A stretch of DNA of 64,000 nucleotides, taken from contig NC_092366.1 in assembly GCF_030848805.1 (NCBI RefSeq), positions 5,723,724 through 5,787,723 of the forward strand. The letters are read 5' to 3'. Positions within the stretch are counted from its first letter, which is position 1. Every line of letters begins with the position of its first letter. Made by a program: the position numbers and the translations under genes. A model generated the notes under the pieces. It had not been told where the DNA came from, made no database searches, and saw only the letters and a list, made by a program, of their open reading frames with translations. This stretch comes from Temnothorax longispinosus (Eukaryota; Arthropoda; Insecta; Hymenoptera; Formicidae). This document shows, piece by piece, positions 12,301 through 27,300 of this stretch.

Positions 12301-15300
12301 TCACGTATGATTTCGAAAAAGAAAATGTCGGATCGATCGTTGCAACGATTGATCGCGACGCAACATAAATATTGCAGTATCATTATCGTCATCAAACGTG
12401 TAATTTGTCGTTTGCGTGTGCGTTACGAGGTCGATCGTTATCAACGCATATTGGTTCTGCGTGTTAAGTCGCGTACTTACTCCGTACGCAGATCCAATCT
12501 CGCGATTGAACACACACTCACACGCCAATTTAACGTGTCGGGCTCGCAGCCGTGAGTCGCATTCATTTTTAATTGATCGTACTGCGGCGATGCGTACACA
12601 TTGGTGGCGATTATGCGCGGTGTCGCGCGCGGAATACACTACGTTTTCTCTGGTTTCTTTTTATTTTATCTCTCTCGCAAAGGGAGATTCTCTCCCGCGG
12701 GAATAATACGATCCTTCCCGCGTCTCTCTTCGACGCTCGATTCTCCGGCGCAATCTGCAGCGGTATATCTCGTCAGATCGTAGTCATTTTAATTTGCGCC
12801 CAGTGAATCAGGAGATTTGATTACTGGGGCGGAAGAGGAAGCGGCGCCGACTGTTACCACCTCCGCTCCACCTCTTTCCCCCAATTCGCACTCCCTTATT
12901 TCCTTGAATCTCCTCCCTTATTTCGCGGCGGTTAACCCGTTGAGGGCGCACGATCAAAATCAGATTACTCTCCGAAAGCACACGGGGGAACGTCAAAGCA
13001 TTAAAACCAATAAATATTGAATAGCTCGATCCAGTTTCTCGAATTATTTTGAAGAGAAAATTTAGACCCTTATTTATCTCAATAATGAAAAATAACGCTC
13101 GAATCTTCTCGCAAAGATTTATACGATACGTTTCGTAGTTGCAGGTCGATATTGCGTCGCTTCTTTTCCCTCGAATGTAATTCTTTATCAGGACGAAAGT
13201 CACGAACAGAGCAGAAATGGTCAAGCCAACGAAGCAAGCAGCCAGCACGCGGTTGACAACAGTTTCTTGGCGAACTAACTTCGCCCAGAAATTGTCTCAA
13301 TTTTCTTCCGCTTCTTTTTTTGATTATCCGAAGTCGTTTTCCGCGCCGAGAGTACATAAACGCGCGACGAAAGAAACGCTCACGACGGAGGAAATAAAAA
13401 GCTTAGAAAGGAGGAGAGACGCGCTGTCTAAAACAGACTATTCCGCCGATTTTCATTCCTCCCGTTTCTTTTTTTATACCGCGTCCTATTTACTTATCTC
13501 CCGTTCTCAACGGGATAATCGTAACCTTCCCTTTTTCATACCGCCGTCCTCGCTTTTTCCCTCGCTACTTCCGCTGTTAGCGGTGGACTAGGAAAGCACC
13601 GCTGGATACGTCGGCAGCTTTTGAAAGGCAAAAAAGTTTCGTTGCAGCTCGCCGTGCTCTCTGCTTATCGACTTTCCTCCGCTGGAACACATTCCGTGGC
13701 GCAAATACCGTTCATCCTCTCCTTTATCTTTCCAGCTTGATCGTAAATAATTAAGTACCCCCTATAGTGTCTCTCAGTCTCTTGCATTACGTTAAGTGCG
13801 CAAAATGTAGTTTATGGTAAATTTTATGTGCTTTATGTCATTTGAAATTCGTCCGTGTTCTTCGTCCGCAATTCGCAGCTTTTTGTTCTGCAGCTTCGAT
13901 TAATGCACGGTGGAACGATGTGTTAGAACCGTCTTGTTATCGTACCATTATTGAGGCGTTAGATATATATACGAGCGATGATAAGAGATATGAAAGCGCT
14001 CCTGGGCGCGCTCAACCGAAACGTTAAGCCCCTCCTTTGGGATCCACGGCGAGCTTCGGTTATTTAAGACGACCGAGACTGCGAGACGGGGAAAATTTCC
14101 TCCGCGCATAAGATTCTCTTCACTCGGGTGCGCGAATCCCCGCAGCAGGAGCGTCGCTGCAGGCGTAGCTCGAAATGGTTTCTTCCATTATCCATTTGCA
14201 GGTTTCACCATCGGCAGTGGTCTTAAATGAAAGAAAACAAATCGAATATCCCACTGGATTTTCCTCCGACGAGTTCTCTTAGCTCCTCGCTTTTTCGGCG
14301 AGTTCCTGGCGTATCTCCGACGTTGACGTCCCCGATCGCATTTCGACTGTTTCTCATTATTGGCTGCGAGCCACGTTGATCGGGGACACGTTAGCACTCT
14401 TTCCTTTTCTCTCTGTGTTATATTTCGGATGCTTGAAATATTAAAGAGACGTGCTGAGAATTGAATTGGCGGAATTCTTGCGACAAAGCGATATAACATT
14501 ATCCTGTGAGATTATGACGAGAATTCCGAATACCGCGTTTCCTGAAAAATGGGGATATGCCCGTTCAGTTGTATTCTTTTATGCAATTTCCCAGTAGATA
14601 AGAAATATATCTATTCATACATGTATGATGTGAATGGGCTGCGGAGGCTGAGCACAGCTATTACGCTGGTCTGTACGTTGAACTATCGATCTTGGCGAAG
14701 AGGAGCGCATATGTATGCAGCTTGCACCGCTCGCGTCTGCCATGTCGTTCGCGACACTACGATTGCAATTCCGATCGGTGAACTATAATTTTCTACGACA
14801 TACGCTACTTGTAATACCGTATAAAGTTATACGCCCCGGCCGCTTATCATTTTTATTGGCATCTGGACGTTGTAGCAGCGTCGGCGAATTGATAAAAAAT
14901 CGGAAGAAATAAAAGTCGCCGCTGTGAACGGGAAAGGGTTGCGTTAGTCGAGAGGGTTTTGGCCATTCCCGAATGGCGTACAAATGGGATAAGTCACCGA
15001 TGATTATATTTGCCGATTCGACATGTTACCTTGATGTTACGGATCTGGACAAATCGCTTCGTTGGAACGACGTCGTCACGCTTTTCAGTCGACCGACCGG
15101 CGGAACTTCAAATTGCTTTAGTTTTCATTGTAACAACAGGAATGCGAAACGAGCATAGCAATATATATCGTCTAACTTTAATATATTTCGAAAGTTTACG
15201 CAAGAATGAACAGTAACGTCGGGGAGAGATTCAAGTACGCCCCTCGATCGATTCTCGGGGTTTGACTTCGTGCCGGACGAAGTGCATCGATCGCACAATG

Positions 15301-18300
15301 TGCATGCCCCGGTGGTGCAATTGGAATGCGAGAACTCGACTGTACGCGGCACAACGCAAAGTGTACCTCATATATCACGCGCCGTTGCTTATCAACCCGA
15401 TGGTGCTCTGTGATATAGATCTTTTCGTGTTTGCTTTGAAAGACGAGAGTCGCGCGCGCGCGAATAATGACGATTGAAAAATTGAGATACGTGTGCGTGT
15501 GTGCGTGTGTGTGTGTGTGAGAGAGACAGAGAGAAAGAGAGACTGTGCTCTTATCAAGGGGCGCGCGCACACAGGATGCATAATACGTCGCTTCTGCTCT
15601 TGATTACGGATTGTCGGATGAATTCGCGGCCTGTCTGTTTCGAGGCGAAGTTTCAAACTCATCAGAAAATCTGTAAGCGACAGAGATTACGCAACCGTGA
15701 GATGCGCTCCGTAACGCGGTGATTTTCGAAACTTTGCTCTCGTGATTCGGTGAAAGAAAATAGTATCACGAAGGAAAGTAAATGGTGATCATTGTTCGCA
15801 GAGAGTTTCAAGAAGTTTTTGTGTAAATGTGTATTTAAAGCATGTGTGTGTGTGTGTGTAACGTGGTTACAGAACTGAGTGGTGGCTCATTATCGAGATT
15901 GTGGTGAAGGATCGTTAAAACGCTTTCTAAAGTATCAGTATCGTGTCACCTGTGATGGCGATCTTGCAGGACCACTTGCTGGTACCCTCAAGGACGATCT
16001 GTTCGGCCTGCTCGAGGCTGTCTATGTGGGTATCCGGGTCGACTGAAAACGTCGTGCTGAAAAGAAGACAATGTCGTCGTCATCGGATCGTCCTTCGACA
16101 ACCTCTCGTACCCTTCTCCTCTTATCGTCACTTCTCCTCTCATTTTCACGCTTTTTAGAGATTCCTCGGGGAGGAGGATCCTCTCGAGGCGGGTAGCCTC
16201 GAGGCGACCAGGAAGTGTACGTCTTACGGAGGCCACCGAAGGACGCGGGATCATCGCGAGGCGGAAAAAATCGTCCGTAATCATCCAACATCATCCAGCA
16301 GCAGCGACGGCAGCATATTCAGCAGCTCAGCTATGCTAGCAGGAATACATTCGCGCAGCCAGAATGCTAAAGTATTTTTCCGGGGGTTTTTAGCCTGTAT
16401 GTATCTCGATATTTCGTGTATGTGTATGAGTGGGTGTCTCGTGTGAAAGCAAAGCGAGACGTGTGAGTTAGATCCGCGCCTCAATACAGGATGAATTAGC
16501 TCTGTCCGCTAGTCCGAGTTTCTCCCCTGTGATCTCCTGTACCTTTTGCGAATTTTGCGCGAGTCGAGCATACGGAATTTGACGGATGAATATGGATGAT
16601 GGATGTCAATCGGGACTACTCGAATTATAGCTCGACCGGAAGCAACGCGATTGATTTTATTTACATGATAAAAAAGGATTCACGCTGGGATTCACGCTTC
16701 GGTGTGGAGGAATAATAGATGGATTGAAGCCGAGGAGAGCGAGAACCGCGTCGATCACAATGCCGTACAACGGAACGCCATACCAAGTTCTATCTGAAGT
16801 TTCGTTGTAAGTACACGGAAGTATGTGCAAGAGAGACCAATCGATCACGCCGATACGGTAACGAGCGCATTGCCATGCCACCTGTTAATCTCTCGTGGTT
16901 GTGGAATTAGCGCTGTTTTATACAGGAAGCTGTTCTTCTGCGAGGGCGCGTCTACCAGCGTAGAATAAGAAACTTGTTGCTCGACTTACATGGCCCACCG
17001 CCAACACGAGACTTTCATTGATCTCTAAGTTATGGTCTCTAAATAATCGTTTTACGAAGACGATCAACTATATGAACATCTTTATAAGCGCAACGACCGG
17101 GTTACTCGATCAAATTTCCACCTATCTATTAACTCAGAAAAATCTAATTTTCTTTTTTTTTTTATCAAGGAATAACTACAGATATCTTTTACTTGTGTCG
17201 AAAGTTCGGTGTCAACATCGAGTTAAAAATTTCTAAAAAAAATTGCGAAAATTGGAGCGTAGGTTTGGAGTCAGAAGATAATTTGAGGTAACGTAATTTT
17301 TTTGAAAGTAAAAGAGAAAAAGAATGATGAATCGAAATTCTCTTTCAAGTTACGGCGATCAAACAACGTTGAATTATTCTTCACTAAATATGCTGCGAGG
17401 GCTGTGTATGTATTTACATTTCTACCATCCCCGTCGGCACGATAAAACAACGATTGGAAGAAGAAAAGTTTCATCTTTCCTTTGAACCGGAGCCACGATG
17501 GTCCTGAAGACGTGTCGTCGCGTGAAATGAAAACGGCGAGTACAAAGGCGCACGCGAAATATTTTGGTCACCCATTCGGTGGGTACTTTTTCCTCGATCG
17601 AGTATTTCTCCTGCGCGTGTTTCCAGCAAAACATCTCGCACGGAAATAGTCCGTGGGAAGGAAATCGATACGCACGACATGTGCCAGTGCGGTTCGTTTA
17701 CGAGAAGTAAATAAAATGACGCAGACTAACTTGAATGTTTTTTCAATAGGAACGTAACTTTATAAAGGTACATTGAAACAAAGAAACAAAGAAAATGTAC
17801 CTAGTTTCATTGTGACGTATTGTCTCGCTCTTCCTGCATGCCCGACAAACTTTATCGTCTACAATTTATAATCGTAATTTATTTCCCGAGATAAAGCGTA
17901 TAGGAAGCGCGAGAGAAAGGACAAATACATTTATCTATCCTTCAACACCTACGTCTTCGTAATAAAATGCAAACCGTTGAGCTAATCCGACATCTATCGA
18001 GACGAATTCATTTTCCTTATCTTCGACACGCGAGACCTATATTTCCGCTACGGGTTTCGAACCGAGCAGCTAAGCTGACGCGTTCGATCGGGGCGATGAT
18101 CGATGCCCCGTGACGTTCGACTCTCATCTCGCAGCGAAACGCAACGGAAAAAAAGAACGTGCCCTCGATATACCGAAGATTACAGGTGGTCGGTAGATTG
18201 CTTTCGATAGACGTCGCTGTGGTATTGGTCTATTGGTCAGGGACTCGCGTTCATGGAAGCTCGACGGCTATAGCCGGGCCGGGTTTACCTTAGACAATGG

Positions 18301-21300
18301 CAACGGCACATACTTGCCGCCACAACAAGTTGCCACGTGACCTTAATGGACTTTCGATTGAATTCTCTCGGAGAGGAGCATCGCGTGACGCCCTGACCAG
18401 GACGATCGCACGACGCGGGGAGTATGTAGGGGGGAGTATGTACTACATGTAAATATATACATTCACCGTGGAGACCCACATATCTTGATATCGATGCGTA
18501 AACAGACACGCGAATGCGGCACTCGAATCAGAAGCGTGCACGGTGACCTGGTTAATGTGATTTCGTTAACGAGAAATAATGAGCGGCCCGTGGATGCGTT
18601 TCAAGGATTTCCGGAGATACTTCCACCGAACGGTAGTAATTGAGACGTTGTTTCTGGAGGAAAATTCGCGCGCTCGAGCCGACTGCGAGAGATTTCATTT
18701 CGCCGATGGAACACGAAACTCCACTCGTTCCCGGGGAAAAGAGGCTATTGCAAATAGCGCGTTGAGCGCGCGAACGAGGAGAGAACTGTCTGCAAACTCG
18801 ATTTCGTCGATCTCGTTGAAGCGGACCAGTTGCCACGGCGCGGGCGGAGCAGCGGAGATTGGCGTGAAATTGGAGCGAAGGGAAGTACCCTTTGAAGGTA
18901 AAAAGAAGGAAACGTTGCGGGAGGGGGGGAGAAAAGGGGGAATCCCAGGTAATGCCCAATTACAAACCGGGTGTTGTAAACTAACGGTCAGCGCGCTGTA
19001 TCGGCGTTACATCCAGCGGACAAATGTATTAGATCACAAAAAAAAAACGCCAGCACATACACGTAAAACAGCAGCATAGCGTACACGCGCACACATACCA
19101 TAATCTGCACTGGTTAGGTGGAAATAGTTGCGAGGGTATGTAAGTCAAGGTGTTTCTAAGGAGGGAATGGATGTAGTTCGTCCATCGTGAGAGTACGCTC
19201 TTTGTGACGCAGTCAATGTTGAATATAGATATACACTCAGCTTTTAAAGAAGTTAAAGAAAAAAGAGAAAAATATTAAGGCAAAAGCTAAGTTTTAAATG
19301 GTAATTTATAGCTCCAACGTGAAGCGGTTCTCCTTTATTATCCACATTATTTCTCGATGATCGAACGGCTTTACGAACGGAATTACATATGGGAATGGGA
19401 TTACATGTAGGACAGTGATTGTTACTCAATATCGGTACGGTTTATGGCACAATCAATACAACACAGCTACACGCGCGGCAGCCACCAAGAGCCAATTAAT
19501 ACCGTCAGGTGTAAATGGCAATAATAACAATAATAAGAAGTATAATCAAGGTAAATATTGTGCGTACACGCATTATGTATATGTATACGGGAGGCAACGA
19601 TGAGACTCGCACTGTACAGATCAAAATACGTATAGGCATACTGCAGCACACACATGTATCGTGTATCGGGACGGACACCATACTGATGACACGCTCGTCG
19701 CGTGGGGTACGGAGAGTGCACAAGACCAGTTTAGAAATCGGCGAGCACGAGCTGGCCAACAAACCTGTAATAGCGATCTTCGCCGACCACTTGCTGGTAC
19801 CGTCCAAAACTGACTGCTCCACCGCCATCATGTGACCCGCGTGCGCCTTTTCGTCGACTCCGAAGACTGACCTAAACTCCGACGAGACTCTCTTTCACAT
19901 AAGCTGTGCCAACGGCCGCGATCTCGTCCTATCTGCTTCTCTCGTCGTGAAATATATCTTTATATTCCGAGATTACCTTCACCTAAAATCGCCTTTTTGC
20001 CGCGAATTTTCAACGGAAGATTATTTCGCTCGCGAAATATTGTCAATCTGCAATAGTGAGTAGAAATTCGAAAAAAGAAGGAAAAAAGGCGCGACGGCGC
20101 AAACGGAATTTCAACCGGCACGCGAATTTAGCCATTCTTTTGCAAACGGGTGAAAACTGCGCTCGCTTTTACAGTTAGCGTTCCGTGAAACAGAACACGT
20201 TTGCAGGGCTGTTAGCAGCAAATCCCTACGTGACAGCTTGAGAATTCTCTTTGTAGGATCAACTGTTCATTCAGACGGCGCTGTTTCTTGCTAAATTTTT
20301 CCGATGATCCCGAATAAAACGAAAACGGCGATAATCGAGCGTTTCGGCAACGGAAATTTTTGTGCCAAACAAAATAATCTTCTGAGGCGACTGGTCATCG
20401 ATCAAATCGCTGACGAAAGCACGGTATCGGTGTCGGTCATATTTACGTTCGGATACGTCACGATTATATCCTTCAGAGAAGACGAGATCGAGCCTAGTGA
20501 CGGTAAAGATTTCGCTTTAGCTTCGTTCTCCCTTACAATCTGCCCTGCCTATTACTGTCGCCACTGCATCGCCGTATTCGCGTTTCATTTAATTATAGAT
20601 TAATCCCAGTCTATTGCCGCTGGGTACAAGCATTCTTAATTGACAACTAATTATTGTCGCCTGGGATATTAAATTAATTTTCAGTAATACATATAACCAT
20701 ATTGCGGGGCACGACATTCTGCGTTGCAGTATTTCTTGCAGAAGCGACTGCCGCTTTCCCCGGCACGTAATAACGGTCGCTGCAGCTGTTCCACTAATTT
20801 CGCACGTACTAATTACCGACAATCTAAATTACTAATGCTCGGCAAAAATGAGAAAAATATCTGCGTGAGTATTAATGCGCACTGATTAATTCATACGTTT
20901 ACTGATAAAATAATCTTTGCTAATTTTAACGTTTGAAGTTTAGGTTGAGTTGATTTCAAGTAATTCAGAAAAATAATATTCCCTGCTAAGGCAACTCACT
21001 GCTTCATTAAAAACTGTATAAATGTAGTTTGCGCTTCAAAAATCCCTCTAATATGCTAATTACATGACTAATTGAACAAATATCGATTGGCCGGTTTATC
21101 GGCGCGGTTATTGGGCCCCTCGCGATGCAGATCGCGCAAGCGATTATTAATTAACGTTGATTTTCATTAGCCGACTGCCTGCCGAACTGGCTTTTATCGC
21201 GATGGCTTTTACGCAATCGTGCTCCACCATGTCTGTCGCGCCGTCGATATTTATAATAGTCGCGATAACAAGCCGATACTAGGGTAATAAGATTGAAATG

Positions 21301-24300
21301 TGGCGCGAGCAGCGGAGATATCTCGAATAGCTCGCCGCTTAATTAATTATGGCAGATATGCGACGGATTGACGCAAGGTGCGCAAATGCGATTAGACGGT
21401 TATTATGACGATGCTGACGTGCCTAAGCCGCGTGTGTTATCCATTTATCATTTACCGCAAATAGACCGGTTATGATACTTGAAAACGATCACTCGTCGCT
21501 TGACCTCATTATATTTTCGTAAAAACAAATCAGAATTTATTTGAATAAACATTTAAATTTAATCAGCAATCTCACTGGATTACAGTTGAAATTCAAATAA
21601 CACACAAAAGATTTTTAGTTTGTGGTCTCTCAGACGTAGTACAATTCAGAGTTCGAACTGAAATAATATCATGAATGTATGTGTACTTGTGTGTCAGTGC
21701 CGATTATTGAGCGGACAATATTAATTTGTGAGATTATTTAATTCTGACAGCTTATTTGATTGCATGAAAATAACACGTTTATTGAACGAAGCGGATTTTG
21801 CCTTCCCTTTAAATCAATAATATTACGGAAATTATCATATCTCAGTATTACATTATTAAACTAAAATCGTTGGGCATGCAGTATTTAACTTAAAATTTAC
21901 TTAACTTTTAATTAATAAATATATAAATTACATATAAAAAAAATATAATATACATATATAAAATTTATATCCCGTTTGCTAAACTACTCTGTCACGTCAC
22001 AATTTTGAGAAATTTGTAGTTAAAATTGCAAAAAGGGCTATTTTAATGTACTTTGGTACATTATAACTACGATATATGACGCGTTGAAGAAGCTTTCTTC
22101 CATAAATGCTTTTTGGACAGTTTCGAACAGAAAAATTGAAGAGAATATCGGTCACGTGTATGATATGTTTGCGGTAACGGAAACGGTGCGATGTGAAACG
22201 AATACACACAAATTCGCCAAGATAACAAGGAGATAACTTCGAAGTCTGAAACACGAACCGTGTTTGCCGCGCTTATCGTAAGGCATTATTCACGAACATT
22301 CACACAATATATGCTACCCCGGGGGTGTGTCGTGACGCATTAATATTCGTCCGAACGATGTTTATACGGCCTTTAACGATTTCCTATGTTTGAGGTCGTG
22401 AAATAGATCCGGCTCGGCTGTGGCGATTTATTCGCGGAACAACAATTTGCAATCCGCTCGCGCAAAGGGCGAGACGAGTCTCGGGTGGAGCGGGTTTCAA
22501 ATGGGTTGTTGCGGCGCGGGCGGACTAATTAATGCACAGTCGGGAATAGCTTTTTATCCATTAAAAGAAAAAGCACAATCACAGGCGACATTAAATACGT
22601 CCCTTACGAGACTTTTATTTACAATGCACGAGCCGCGCTATTATTCACTGACGACGAGAACCTGCTGAAAAATGGCGAGCAGTGGTGACAGACGACCAAT
22701 AAATCGCATCGGGATCGATCGGTGCATCGATCGACACCATTCCTCCTCGAACCGAACTGTCTATTGATCGACAGTACGGTTGTCGTTGGATTGACTTCTG
22801 CTGCGAGGAAAAGAAGAAAAGAAAAAAAAAAAGAAGCGAGCGCAGAAAGCGGATACTCACCGAATTAACTCGAAGATCTCCGGTTTCTCTCGTTCTCTTT
22901 GCTTCATTCTCTCCTTCATCGCCGTGATTATGCTAATCGCCTTATCCTCAGCGCCGTGCTTTGAGCTCTTCTCAGCCGCCCCTATGAGAACGGAATAACG
23001 AAATACAGATTATATTCGAGATTCGCATATATTTTGCATATTTTTGTTTAGCCGGGTCACTAAAGATGCATTACCGAACAGATTTTCGATCAAACGTTTT
23101 AAATCTGATTACTCGTTTACAGATTAATTTTCAATCTTCTCGATGTCATACCGGTATCGATAAAAACGTTTTTATTTCCGGCAGAGAGGAAGTGAGATGG
23201 AAACGTGTTTTACACGTAAAGAAGATTTATTACGCGATTCGGTGCGCATGCCGCGCTGTTTTTCAATGCGTCAAACGATAAAACGCTGGCAAAAAAAATC
23301 GTGTTTTTCCCCGAGGCAGAATTTTATATATCGATGAAAATCATAATTCGTATCATCGGTATATAGTGATTGAATAACACCAACACAGGTTTTTTCGTTC
23401 TTTAGTATCATCCGAACACGAAGCTGATAATCACCGTGTAAAGGTCGGTATTGCGTTGCGCAAAATTACATACAAACTGGAAAATATGACATCGCGTACA
23501 GATCGTGATAGATGACCATGCGTTCTGCGTATCACATAATATTCATGTCAATTTTGATTACATATAATCGTTGGACATCAGATAGATTACAGATAGATTA
23601 CATTAGATGCAAGAACGATGACGCGATAGCGATACATTTCGCATGCAATTTACCCGGTGTCGATCACGTTTCAAATTTTCGCACGAAGGTATACACATCG
23701 AAGCTGCTTTCCGTAGCTATCGATATCGGTAATTTTAATTATTATTACACTGGAAATCCTGTTGCACAGCCGGATAGCGGTTGTACGGCGAAGGAAAGGG
23801 AAGTAAGGATAAACGATAGTACAGGACGTGACGCAAAACACCCGGTACATTGGAATTACAACGGACAGCAGCGGATGAGGGAGAATTAATTGAGAACGGA
23901 ATTACGAGGCAAACCGTCGTGCGGCGAATCAGAGGCGGAGAGGCTGTAAATTAATCGTGGACTGTCCGATCAAGGAAAGAAACTTTATCGGGGACAGAGC
24001 CAGAGGGGAAAGGAGTGAGAATCATTAGTCTGGGAGTGTTAGTACGAATCGATAGCGAATGGTATCCAGGCGAAAGGGACATCTATAGAGAACGCAAAGA
24101 TCACTGGAATCAAATTGAAAGTCTGACGGACGGGCCGACGCGACGTTAAAAGTGTCATTACTTCCCGATTTCCGAACATTGGAAATTGGTTTATAAAATT
24201 CGCCGCGTCGTTGCGGATACTTTTATCGGGGCAAAATGCGAAAATGGCTTCGCAAGCGTATTGCGCTTACGTAAAAATGATTTTTCCGCGCGACGGCCAA

Positions 24301-27300
24301 TCCGTGAAATTCAATTGCGCGGTTTGACAATCGTTTGGTTATCCCCGTTACGGATCGATTTTATACGGAATACAGGAATAATATCCGTTTATTGACAAGA
24401 CACCGGTCGACGACGGAAATAGCACTAGTATAAATTGCAAAAAGCAACGAACGGAGGTCGAATCGTCTTACACGGCAAATTAATAATTAATTCGCGTGAG
24501 TAGCGACAGCAAAGACAGAAAATAGTAATTTAAACTGCTGCATTTATGTCTGCTCAGACTTATTCATTCGCTCTAATTTCTGTTTAACGAATTGCGAAAC
24601 TTTTCTCGATTTCGCTTGATTCTTGTTACTCCGTCGAGGGACAATCGATTTTATTATTGCCCAGACGTTAATAAATAAGCCCGAAGTTTTTAATTACGCT
24701 GAAAAAAAGGGTAATTTTGTTGTAATCTCGGCGTTTCCGAATCTTCAAAACACATTTGTAATTTCCGCCGACAAATCCCCAATGTGTGATCATGACAATT
24801 ATCAATTTCGAGATCCTTTAATTAATAATGCCAATTAACCGAAGTGAAATAAACGATTAATTCTACATATTGTCTTTCGCGATAATAATATTTCGTGGGC
24901 ACGGAAATTGCGCTTGGAAAGCAAAATATAGATTGACGTTACTCACTCTGCAAGCAATCGGCGTTTAGGAGGTCCTTGCACTTTTCGTGACATTTGACAC
25001 CGCATTCCATACATCGAACTCCCTGTCGAGCAATGCCCCAGAGAAGACCCTCGCACTCGTAGCAGTACGTCGGCGACGTGGCCGTCCAAGTGACGAAGTT
25101 GTGAGGAGTGGTCGATGATATAGGGTAGATCATCGCTTGCAGAGTTTTCTTGTACACGTGCATCTTCTGCGGGTGTTTCATGGTGCGATTGCATCGCCGT
25201 TATATTAAGAAATAAGGAGAAAGAGAGAAAGACAAGTCGGAAAGGAGATAGGTAGGCGTTTTATGTAAACATTCGTTTTTCTACTACTCGGTTCTCCATT
25301 CGTAATAAGGTTTACGACTTTTGAGTGATTTAAACGATTCGTTGGACATTATCGTGAATTGCTAATCCTTTGAAGAGTCGGTGCTTTCTGACACGCTCAA
25401 AATTTCCAATGTTGCGGAATGTTTTACATTGTTTATCGAACTTTAAAGATTGTTCCGCGAACATTCTGTTTGTCGCGAATAGAGGAGAAATACCGTGAAT
25501 TCCTGACGTTCACAGCGGATGAAGCGCTGTGACCGTCGCGGTCGTGTCTCCATTAACGTATTATAAAATTCTATTACCCGTGTGTGAACAATCGATCGAA
25601 CAATTGTGCAATAATAGATCGGAAATTATATTAGCGGGGCTATTTCTAATTCAAGAAATGAGACAGTTTTATCATGACCTTTTAAGAGAGCAATTTTGTT
25701 AATTTATTACTTGCTTCGCGTTACTCCCTTGTCGATCTTCAAAGTACATTTTCTGCAATGTAAAATTTGCGTTTCAAATTATAAGCGGAATACCGAAGGA
25801 TTAGCATTTTGTCCGTTTTTTTTTGTCCGTTCGATCTCTCTCGCAAAAACTCCCTCATGGATTCAGTTATTAACCGAAGTGCCTTTGTGGGTTCTAGTTA
25901 CATAATCATGTGCACGCAAACCATATAGGTTTCACGAAGGAAAGCCCGTGTATGGTTCCGATAAAGGCGAATTGGATGCGCCAAGAAACTGTTTTAGGTT
26001 TCTATTTGCACGTGCCTCTCGAAAACAGAATGACTCTCCCGTCGTTCTGGTTTTAGATTTTCCAAGAGCACCTCTATATCGATTTTCTTTCTCTTCGGGG
26101 TATCTTTTTTCCATGCTTGTGGGATAGGATTACCTAAGAGAGATTCGCGAGCACACGTACGCGAGCTTCTCGATTCTAAGGGGATCATCACGTTTCATAT
26201 CGGACATCTGGAATTTTCACGCTTTATCTCGTTTTGCGACTTACTCGAAAATACATTTTTTTTCTTGCAAAGTCCTGTACGCGGACAAGTTTTAGAGCGA
26301 GCGACATTTTCTCTGGATATCGGTAGACTATCTAGCGAGAGAAGAAGGATATAAATGCATCGATCCGCTAAGCACATGGTACTAACGTGTGAACTCGGGA
26401 TGTTCCTCGGTGCATGAATTTTTCAAATTCCGTATATCTTCATCCCGACGTAAGAACGTATATGTGCGCGAATGGCTGAATTACCTTTCAACGAATTACT
26501 TCGATATCTTTTAGACGATCGGCAATGTCGAAAGCATTTTTCAATTCAAACTTTTTCGCGTTTGTTAGCAAAGCCTGCGAGTACCTAAATCGTACGCCTA
26601 ACGAACTGTGCAGTATAATTAAATTGCAACTTCGTATCAACTTGTTACACTCGGTAACTTTTCACGGTAACTCGGGGTGTTTTAATAAATCACATATCTG
26701 AGAAGAGCTTCGATATTTCGTTATCGAATATTGCGCGCGTGTCAAAGTGATCTGGAAAGGACACCTAGGTATTCGATATACGAGGAACATCCAACGTCAC
26801 AGAAATCGGAAACTCCTAGCACTAGCCTAGCTATTTCTCTCTGATATGGTATCCCGCGTGATACCCCTATGTAGACTATGTAGGCTCTTCTATGGACGTC
26901 CTATATGTACGCGTGGTCCGACCACTATTTTCTCACGTAATGCATACATATGCATGTATTTCTTTGGCACGTACGCGATGCGTATCGCGTATCACGACCC
27001 TAGCCGCTAATGTATTTTACACTAGGTCGCTACGTGTTGCTCCAAAGTAACACGGTGCGAGAAGAGTGGTCAAATAGAAAATAAGGAGATTCAGAACAAA
27101 AACAGGCTAGATCGCACACTTACGTGAAAGAAAATAGCGTGGCAATGAGGATAAAATGCAGCACGTTTCGTATGAAAAGAAAAGAGAGTCCAACGGTTAA
27201 GTTAAACTCCTTCGGCGCCGGTCTTTCACCGGTATTGAAGCTTAAAATTAAATGATGTACGATCTAATTCCTCCCTAACGCCTGTCTCCGTATTTCTTCT

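Larger units (their letters stand above)
9798..15949 (-). other. Intron downstream of exon 8b (6.2 kb)
   Basis: It holds microsatellites (TA/GT at 11513-11558, GT at 11793-11836, GT/GA at 15491-15541 and GT at 15843-15860) and no supported exon or gene. Short open frames here lack splice or homology support. Confidence 0.75.

Noticed and set aside
18040..18075. GGTTCGAA motif resembling a tRNA T-arm on the minus strand
   Set aside because: The flanking bases do not form the 5-bp T-stem, and no acceptor or anticodon arm can be drawn.
18552..19079. Overlapping 135- and 166-codon frames on opposite strands
   Set aside because: Mutual overlap and Arg-rich low-complexity composition suggest chance in CpG-rich DNA.
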